DNA of 20,639 nt from an uncultured Coriobacteriales bacterium (GTDB lineage: Bacteria > Actinomycetota > Coriobacteriia > Coriobacteriales > UMGS124). Under the pieces are notes generated by a model. It saw nothing but the letters and a program-made list of their open reading frames with translations, was not told the origin of the DNA and searched no databases. Location of the stretch: positions 1-20,639 of the forward strand of contig CABQHM010000057.1 in the NCBI GenBank assembly GCA_902464015.1. The letters are read 5' to 3'. This document shows, in pieces, positions 15,685-20,639 of the stretch. Made by a program: the position numbers and the translations under genes. Numbering within the stretch: position 1 is the stretch's first letter; each line of letters begins with the position of its first letter.

Positions 15685-16812
15685 CTACCCCTCGAACGTC
15701 TCGGCGACGAGCTTGAGGTAATCGACGATGGGCAGATGCTGAGGACAGGCACGCTCGCAGGCGCGACACTCGATGCAGTCGCTTGCCTTGCCGTGGTCGT
15801 TGTTCCAGCCGCGGTAGATCATGCCCTGCGTGGAGAAGTCGCGGCTACGCGTGCGCTTCTCGGCGTTGTACAGCGAGAAGTACTCGGGAATGGCGATGTT
15901 CTTGGGGCAGTGCTGCACGCAGTAGCGGCACGACGTGCAGGGGACGGCGATGTTCTGGCGCACGAGGTCGCCCACGCGGTGCAGCATGTTCATCTCGTCG
16001 TCGGTCAGCGGCTTGAAGTCGGCCATGTAGGAGACGTTGTCGCGCAGCTGCTCGAGGTTGGACATGCCGGAGAGCACCATTTCCACGCCCGGCAGGCTGG
16101 CGGCGAAGCGCACGGCCCAAGAAGCCAGCGAGGCGCCTGCGTCGGCGGCTCGAAGGATGTCCACGGCCTCGGCGGGCAGGTCGGCCGCGAGCGCGCCGCC
16201 CTTGATGGGTTCCATCACGAAGACGGGCTTGCCGTGCTTGCGGCACACTTCGTAGTTCTTGCGAGCCTGGATGCCCCCGTCTTCCCAGTCGAGGTAGTTG
16301 ATCTGCAGCTGCACGAACTCGGCGTCGGGCCAGCGGTCGAGCAGCTCGTCGAGATACTCGGCGTTGTAGTGGTACGAGAAGCCCAGGCACTTAATCTTGC
16401 CGGCGTCGCGCTGCTTGCGCAGGAAGTTCCACGAGTCGGCGCGGTCGGTGTTGATGGTGTTCTGGCCGCCGAGGGCATGCAGCAGGTAGTAGTCGAAGTA
16501 CTCCACGCCGCACTTCTCAAACTGCTCCTCGAAGATGCGCTCCTGGTCGCCGTCTTGCTTGATGAGGGCGCTGGGCAGCTTGTCGGCCAACACGTAGGCG
16601 TCGCGGTCGTAGCGCTCCACGAGAGCCTTGCGCATGGCTCCCTCGCTGGCGCGCTTGTGGTAGAAATACAGGTTGTCGAAGTAAGTGAAACCGGCGGCGA
16701 GATACTCGTCCACCATCTGGCTCACGAGCGGTATATCAATCGAAGTGGGGTCTGCCGGGTTGGTCAGCGGCAGACGCATGCAGCCAAAGCCGAGCTTCTT
16801 CATGTTGGCCAT
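15685..16812 (-). CDS. Second aldo/keto reductase with C-terminal two-cluster ferredoxin domain
   Basis: The 375-residue protein has an AKR core from KKLGFGCMRLP with D46 (FDN), Y51 (in LYFYHKR), K78 (LADK) and H112 (LLHALGG). Two CxxCxxCxxxC clusters follow, C292-C302 and C346-C356. The architecture is the same as at 1087-2274, with clear similarity (GMSNLEQ, FVQLQINY, VMEP.KGG, ACERACPQH), so they are paralogues. The tyrosine region NLYFYHK differs from the usual AYEGSE, pointing to another substrate. The start ATG at 16812 has AGGAGAGG behind it. The frame stays open a further 200 codons upstream, but that stretch is Arg/Pro-rich, has no homology to the family and is treated as non-coding. 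Confidence 0.9.
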   Translation of the reverse strand: MANMKKLGFGCMRLPLTNPADPTSIDIPLVSQMVDEYLAAGFTYFDNLYFYHKRASEGAMRKALVERYDRDAYVLADKLPSALIKQDGDQERIFEEQFEKCGVEYFDYYLLHALGGQNTINTDRADSWNFLRKQRDAGKIKCLGFSYHYNAEYLDELLDRWPDAEFVQLQINYLDWEDGGIQARKNYEVCRKHGKPVFVMEPIKGGALAADLPAEAVDILRAADAGASLASWAVRFAASLPGVEMVLSGMSNLEQLRDNVSYMADFKPLTDDEMNMLHRVGDLVRQNIAVPCTSCRYCVQHCPKNIAIPEYFSLYNAEKRTRSRDFSTQGMIYRGWNNDHGKASDCIECRACERACPQHLPIVDYLKLVAETFEG

Positions 16813-17554
16813 AAAGGTCCTCTCCTGTGTATCCAAATAGCCTCTTCGGCCATTGTAGCGGGACGACAGGCCCAGGCGTTCCTGAAACTCTGACGAGTTC
16901 TCGAGAAGGCAAGGCACCTGCGCCGAGTGGTACGGGGCGTTTCCATGGCTCGAGTGTGGGGCCCGAGGGGATAAAGCATCGGGTTCCTTGCATGGGGCCG
17001 CAGTTTCTTCGCGCATGAGGCGCAGAACCTCCCGTGCGGCTGGCTCTGCGCCGCCCCGACTATTGCCAAGCATGGCCGCGCAGGGACGTGCGGGGGTCAT
17101 GCAGGTGCGTGAGATTGCGGTAGAGGACAAGTCTGGCCGCACTGGGCCGGGCGCGGCCATGTCGCGTAGCCCGACGCCGAAAGAGCGCCAGGGGTTCCCG
17201 CCCCTGGTGGCGGCTAAACGGGTTTCGGTGCAGTTTTGACGGGCGCATGGGCACCGCGCGTCCATTCGGCTGCGTCTGTCCCAACGAATCCCCGAACCCA
17301 CCCTCTCCACAGGCGTCAGCGCGACGGTAGTAAACATGCTCAATAGAAAGCTGCGCATGTGCATTGTGCTGGGCGTTTGTGTGTCGTGGCGCTGGCCCAG
17401 CCGCGCTGCCATGGGTGCGGCTCGTTCTCAGCCGCGGGAGATGCGCTCGCCCGCCTGCGGATACCGACTGTTGGGACAGACAAATTTGCAGGCAGCTAAT
17501 GGTCGCCGCCTGCAAGGCCGCTTATGTCATTGCGACGAAGCGGCCTTCGTATAT
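16813..17554. other. Long intergenic region with hairpins
   Basis: No convincing gene is seen in 742 bases; open frames here are low-complexity Arg/Ser/Pro readings. The side next to the aldo/keto reductase has TACAAT on the minus strand at 16852-16857, a possible -10, and the inverted repeat AACTC-N4-GAGTT at 16886-16899 a little upstream, a possible operator. Farther along are hairpins CCAGGGG/CCCCTGG (17188-17207) and GCGGCT/AGCCGC (17417-17435). The distal part belongs to the downstream side of the DIP1984 gene. Confidence 0.5.
17514..17547 (-). terminator. Hairpin downstream of the DIP1984-family gene
   Basis: AAGGCCGCTT (17514-17523) pairs perfectly with AAGCGGCCTT (17538-17547) over a 14-base loop, eight bases after the stop at 17555. 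No T-tract follows. The 10-14-10 geometry is the same as that of the hairpin at 5119-5152, though the sequence differs. Confidence 0.55.
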
Positions 17555-18007
17555 CTATATAAGTTCAGTTGTCCAGTTGAGCTCTTGAATCCTGCCTTCC
17601 AGCTCACGCAGTTCCTTCGAAAGGGCGTCGACCTGCTTCTGGAGCGGGGCCACGGCCACGGAGGGCAGAATCTTGATTTCGGAATGAGTGGCGCGCATCA
17701 CCGTGGCGCTGGCGCTGTCCAGGAAATCGCGCAGGACCCCGACCTTGAGTCGCAGACAGTCGCGATGGGCGAGCAACTGGGTAAGAGTCTGCCCATCGGC
17801 CGTAGTCTGCGCGTTGGTCAGGTTGATGCGGGCGATAAGCTCGTCGAGCTGCACCGTTGTTTGGTCGAGCTGAGCCAAGAGCTCCTGGGGATTCTCGGCT
17901 GGCTCTTCGTCTTGCTGGACTTTCGCATTGGCTGCCAATCGCGAGCGAAGCTGCTCGATGCGCTGTTGTGCGGCCGCTCGATCGGCCAGGGCTTGGGCAA
18001 GTTTCAT
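17555..18007 (-). CDS. DIP1984-family protein (DUF6847), coiled-coil
   Basis: The 150-residue protein matches the family pattern closely: MKLAQAL at the start, RIEQLRSRLAANAKVQ, EEPAENP, ELIARINLTNAQT, HRDCLRLKVGVLRDF and the ending RIQELNWTTELI. It is heptad-rich, with no signal peptide or membrane segment, and is likely cytosolic. Some members were annotated septicolysin, but no activity is established for the family here. Start ATG 18007 has AGGAGG about nine bases upstream. It is divergent from the YdjM-like gene and has its own hairpin downstream. Confidence 0.88.
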   Translation of the reverse strand: MKLAQALADRAAAQQRIEQLRSRLAANAKVQQDEEPAENPQELLAQLDQTTVQLDELIARINLTNAQTTADGQTLTQLLAHRDCLRLKVGVLRDFLDSASATVMRATHSEIKILPSVAVAPLQKQVDALSKELRELEGRIQELNWTTELI

Positions 18008-18040
18008 AGGCTGCAAACCTCCTGTTGGCTGGCTATCTCA

Positions 18041-18126
18041 GGGGCATTGTACCCCGCTGATGACCGTCTGCGCTTATGTGCGTGCGTTTCGTTGTCTTAC
18101 TTCCTGGACGAGTGCGTGCGTTTCGT
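18041..18126 (-). promoter_or_regulatory. Candidate promoter and upstream direct repeat of the DIP1984 gene
   Basis: On the minus strand TACAAT (18046-18051) sits inside a GGGG/CCCC-flanked segment (18041-18055). No good -35 is seen. Upstream, GTGCGTGCGTTTCGT occurs twice on the plus strand, at 18078-18092 and 18112-18126 (34-base period), where an activator would bind. Role is inferred from position. Confidence 0.45.
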
Positions 18127-18207
18127 CCCTGCTTTCTGGGCAAGGGGGATGGGCGTCTTTTGTTGCTGCCCTAGACTGAAACGCGCGCCATACCCATCAG
18201 GCGGCTG

Positions 18208-18237
18208 TTCGTGTGCAAGGCCCCTGACGTGTATGAT
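18208..18237 (+). promoter_or_regulatory. Candidate promoter of the YdjM-like gene
   Basis: TTCGTG (18208-18213) and TATGAT (18232-18237) are 18 bases apart, 75 bases before ATG 18313. The -10 is good, the -35 poor. Confidence 0.3.
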
Positions 18238-18312
18238 GATCGCTGCGCATGGGGGCTGTGAGTCCGCCGCGTCAACGTGTTCGCTGGGAGAGACGACAGG
18301 GGAGGTGCGGCC

Positions 18313-18924
18313 ATGCTTGGAAAGACTCATGTGAGCGCGGGTATGGCGGCCTCGCTGTTGGTGCTGCAGCCTGTGTCGATCGCGCCGCTAGCGTGCGCTT
18401 TGCTTGGCGGGGCTCTCGGTGGATGGATCAGCGACATAGATGTGCGAGGGGCCAAGCTCGTACGAGGGACAATTGTAAGCGTGTGCGTAGCGGCGCTTGC
18501 ATTTGCGAGTCGCTTTCTAGCGGAGGTGCTCCCCAGGGTCGCGGTCCTTCAGGCAATTGCCCCCGAGATGGGGCCTGCTTCTGTCGTGGGCGCAGCTCTT
18601 TTTGCCGGCGTTACGTTGTTCGGCTCCCTCACGGCCCACCGTACATTCACGCACTCAATTGTGGGCTGCGCGCTGTGGTATGTGGCGGGCTGCTTGCTTT
18701 GGCCGCAGATTGCGCCTGCATTTGGCATCGGTTTGTGCAGCCATCTCATCCTCGACCTGCTCAACAAAGCCCCCAAGGGATCAATGCAGCTGTTCTTTCC
18801 CCTCAAGACGCGCGTGTGCCTCGACGTATGCCGTGCTGACGGCTTTGCAAACGCGTTCATCTGGAGCGCTTCCGTTATTGTGTGCGTCGTGTACGTGGGA
18901 TGGCTGGTTTTCTCGCGTTTCTAA
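18313..18924 (+). CDS. YdjM-like membrane-bound metal-dependent hydrolase (DUF457)
   Basis: The 203-residue protein starts at ATG 18313 behind GGGGAGG. It has about four or five hydrophobic segments and the family's metal-binding pattern: THVSAG near the start, ISDIDVRGAK after the first membrane hairpin, HRTFTHS, and SHLILDLLN. These His/Asp residues are taken as zinc ligands of YdjM-type hydrolases of the inner membrane. The substrate is unknown; E. coli YdjM is LexA-controlled, but no LexA box is seen here. The gene is monocistronic, being followed by the repeat region at 18925-19539. Confidence 0.85.
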   Translation: MLGKTHVSAGMAASLLVLQPVSIAPLACALLGGALGGWISDIDVRGAKLVRGTIVSVCVAALAFASRFLAEVLPRVAVLQAIAPEMGPASVVGAALFAGVTLFGSLTAHRTFTHSIVGCALWYVAGCLLWPQIAPAFGIGLCSHLILDLLNKAPKGSMQLFFPLKTRVCLDVCRADGFANAFIWSASVIVCVVYVGWLVFSRF

Positions 18925-19054
18925 TCTGGCGCTGGCAGGCAAGCTATCCGGAAAGTTGCCGGAGCTCACCACGGGGCGATCATGGGAGAGGTGGCCTGAC
19001 TGGCTGTTCCGAGAGTCGTCTGGAACCCCGTGCGTAGGGAGTCTTGTGGGTCCA

Positions 19055-19436
19055 CTGAAAAGCGCTGTTTGTGTTCAGGCGCACCAAGCCTTGATCCCCA
19101 TTTCACCCGCCGTGAAGGCTCGCTGAAAAATAACCGCCTGTGTTCAGGCGCACACTAGCAGGCACTTGGAATCGACGAGGGCGAGGATCATCGAAAGCTG
19201 TCGCCTGTGTTTAGATGGGCCGCAGTCGAAGGAACGTGGCTGAACTCAGGTTCAGGCCGTGTGCCACTGAACATTTGCCGTGTATGTTCAGGTGCCAGCC
19301 AGGGTGTTCAGGGCGGTCGATTTTTTCTAATGCTCCAAAATTTTAAGCCAACTACCAGGTATTATATACAATTGTGAATGTGTTGTCACGCAAATGTGTT
19401 CGCATTCTGCCTGAACATGGCAGCGTTGATGTTCAC
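19055..19436. repeat. Array of CTGAACA/TGTTCAG inverted-repeat sites
   Basis: Inverted CTGAA(CA)/(TG)TTCAG pairs occur at 19055-19078 (CTGAA, 14-base spacer, TTCAG), 19123-19147 (15), 19240-19255 (CTGAAC/GTTCAG, 4), 19267-19291 (CTGAACA/TGTTCAG, 11) and 19411-19436 (CTGAACA/TGTTCAC, 12). There is also a single TGTTCAG at 19305-19311 and a degraded pair near 19191-19213. Two copies extend to GTGTTCAGGCGCAC. The 615-base stretch 18925-19539 holds no gene. Sites flank an AT-rich promoter-like segment. Confidence 0.8.
19341..19375 (+). promoter_or_regulatory. AT-rich promoter-like segment for the HsmA-like gene
   Basis: TTTTAAG (19341-19347) precedes TATTATATACAATTGTG, which holds several overlapping -10 candidates (TATACA 19365-19370, TACAAT 19367-19372) and the palindrome ACAATTGT (19368-19375). 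It is markedly AT-rich against its surroundings. A start near 19378 would leave a leader of about 160 bases. Confidence 0.4.
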
Positions 19437-19457
19437 CTCGCCGGGCGCGAATATGAG

Positions 19458-19505
19458 TGTCGTTCAAGGGGCGGCCAAAGCCGATCGGCCCCCTTGGTTC
19501 AGACA
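19458..19505 (+). other. Leader hairpin of the HsmA-like gene
   Basis: TGTC (19458-19461) and CAAGGGG (19465-19471) pair with CCCCTTG (19490-19496) and GACA (19502-19505), with an internal loop between the two stems and a shorter stem (GCC/GGC) inside. It ends 34 bases before ATG 19540. No T-tract; possible attenuator, or mRNA stability element. Confidence 0.4.
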
Positions 19506-19539
19506 CCCCACCTTAACCTTACGTTAGGAGATCCTTCCT

Positions 19540-20034
19540 ATGAGCCCGCTTCTTCTGGCTGCTACGCTGACCATCACCCTTGCCTTCTTCGCCTACACCT
19601 TCGGCGTTTTTTCTGAGCGCCGCGCCGGTACTCTCAAGAAGGGCCACCTCGCCCTCTTTTGGTTGGGTCTGGCTTTCGATACCACCGGTACGACCATCAT
19701 GTCTGTCATCGCTAGCGGTGGCGACGGTTCCATGTCGCCCCTGCATGCCATTACCGGCGTTGTGGCCATCGCCCTCATGCTCTTCCACGCCCTGTGGGCT
19801 ACCCGTGTGGTTCTGCGCGGCGACAAAGCGGCTCGCGAGAGCTTCCACCGCCTGAGCATCTGCGTGTGGCTCTTCTGGCTCGTGCCCTACGTGGTTGGTC
19901 TGCTCATGGGTATCCCGGCCCTGCACTTCAGTGATTTTGCCGCCTGCGTCACGGCAATCGCCGGCGTTCTTGCCGTGGGCATCGTGCTGTGCATCAAGGC
20001 CAACATCGCCCGTTGCCAGGCTGCAGCAAAGTAA
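19540..20034 (+). CDS. TIGR03987/HsmA-family membrane protein
   Basis: The 164-residue protein has about five hydrophobic segments. It shows the family pattern LAFDTTGTTIMSVIA, then LHAITGVVAIALMLFHALWAT and a second core, LSICVWLFWLVPYVVGLLMG. The conserved His residues lie within or next to the membrane segments. The function of the family is not established. The start at ATG 19540 has AGGAG about nine bases upstream. It is a single-gene unit with its own terminator and an elaborate upstream region. Confidence 0.85.
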   Translation: MSPLLLAATLTITLAFFAYTFGVFSERRAGTLKKGHLALFWLGLAFDTTGTTIMSVIASGGDGSMSPLHAITGVVAIALMLFHALWATRVVLRGDKAARESFHRLSICVWLFWLVPYVVGLLMGIPALHFSDFAACVTAIAGVLAVGIVLCIKANIARCQAAAK

Positions 20035-20064
20035 GACAAATAAGAACCGGCATCCGCCTTTTTT

Positions 20065-20104
20065 AAGCCCGCATCTCAAGGTTACCTTGGGGCGCGGGCT
20101 TTTC
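20065..20104 (+). terminator. Intrinsic terminator of the HsmA-like gene
   Basis: AAGCCCGC (20065-20072) pairs with GCGGGCTT (20094-20101) and is followed by TTT. An inner CAAGG/CCTTG stem (20077-20081, 20085-20089) completes a nested hairpin. A T-rich run at 20059-20064 on the other side may allow action in both directions. Confidence 0.8.
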
Positions 20105-20639
20105 TGTGCCGGCAAGGAGAGACCGCTCGGGCAAGGAACAGCAGGCAAACCAGCCCGTCGCATTGGCCGTGTCGCAGTCTTGGCCATGGTACGGCGAAAT
20201 ATTGCGCGCCATCGCGTTTGGCAATCGACGCGTGCGGCACCTTGTGTGGCCAGCCCGTCGGCCAGATCCGAGCTCCTGATATATGCAAAGAGGCTCGGCA
20301 AGCTTGCATGGGCTCAGAGGTGAGGATGAGCTGCGAGGGTCCCTATACATAAGAAAGCTCCGTCTGTCGCGTGGCCTGTTTCTCTGGGAAGTAAGGCGAG
20401 GCGCCTGTGTATGCGGGGGGAAGCCGAATCCGGCGACGTGGGCGACATGAGACTGCGGATCTTGGCATGCAGGGAGAACTTGCCCGTTGGGTCGCGGCTA
20501 TCGGCGGGGGCTCTCCCGCAGTGCAGAAACGAGCTTAAGTAACTATTATTCCCCAATTTGTGTGCGTCTCATGTACTGACGCCCCCACGCTTGCCCCCCG
20601 CCTGCGCCTGCGTGTATAGTTCTCCCTCGCGCCGCACCC
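20105..20639. other. Region without recognised genes
   Basis: About 535 bases with no credible coding frame. CCAGCCCGTCG recurs at 20150-20160 and 20250-20260, 100 bases apart. The end has a candidate promoter. I see no RNA gene or mobile element signature. Confidence 0.5.
20591..20620 (+). promoter_or_regulatory. Candidate promoter pointing off the right edge
   Basis: TTGCCC (20591-20596) and TATAGT (20615-20620) are 18 bases apart. It would drive a gene beyond the window. The -10 is good, the -35 moderate. Confidence 0.35.

Noticed and set aside
16813..17412. A 200-codon open extension upstream of the second aldo/keto reductase
   Set aside because: It is Arg/Pro/Ser-rich with no family homology. 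The ATG at 16812 has a strong AGGAGAGG site and matches the normal N-terminus; the open frame is expected in GC-rich DNA.
19348..19358. AACTACCAG next to the AT-rich promoter, also found in the 23-bp array
   Set aside because: A single nine-base match without the GAAA or GTCAAA parts and without periodic copies.
20150..20260. CCAGCCCGTCG repeated 100 bases apart
   Set aside because: Only eleven bases are shared, with no extension or other copies; chance is likely in GC-rich DNA.
19519..20301. A 260-codon minus-strand frame over the HsmA-like gene
   Set aside because: It crosses a well-formed terminator and the antisense of a recognised membrane protein; no homology seen.

Overview
The window is GC-rich DNA with clear bacterial gene structure. 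Its gene content best fits an anaerobic, gut-type actinobacterium of the class Coriobacteriia, perhaps Eggerthellaceae. The pointers are a Tat-exported molybdopterin oxidoreductase with its own TorD chaperone and four-cluster ferredoxin, a secreted multihaem flavocytochrome with FMN-bind modules, two aldo/keto reductases carrying C-terminal ferredoxin domains, and a DIP1984-family protein. This placement is inferred from family content; no marker gene is present.

Left edge (1-1080): a broken IS110-type transposase abuts what looks like an IS3 OrfB fragment. The leader of the IS110 gene is rich in hairpins and may encode a bridge RNA. A 40-bp-period direct repeat separates this scar from resident genes. 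1087-5097: an Fe-S aldo/keto reductase (-) and, divergently, an exported six-haem protein with four FMN-bind-like modules (+). 5195-7963: a SUV3-like helicase with a large unrecognised N-terminal half and a C-terminal zinc-ribbon-like Cys cluster (-). 7964-8241: a divergent control region with five exact-period 23-bp repeats in front of an AAA_14/DUF4143 ATPase (8242-9522, +).

9731-13865: the operon torD-like chaperone / molybdoenzyme catalytic subunit / four-cluster Fe-S subunit, closed by a strong terminator and with no membrane anchor gene. 14079-16812: a radical SAM protein and a second Fe-S aldo/keto reductase, both on the minus strand. 17555-18924: a DIP1984-family coiled-coil protein (-) and, divergently, a YdjM-like membrane protein (+). 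18925-20034: a long control region with many CTGAACA/TGTTCAG half-sites in front of a TIGR03987/HsmA-like membrane protein. 20105-20639 has no recognisable gene and a possible promoter facing the right edge.

How it fits together: most genes point to anaerobic, extracytoplasmic reductive metabolism. The multihaem flavocytochrome and the Fe-S subunit are plausible electron carriers, and the molybdoenzyme a terminal reductase or dehydroxylase of unknown substrate. The most unusual material is non-coding: the 23-bp array, the CTGAACA/TGTTCAG array and the putative IS110 bridge RNA.
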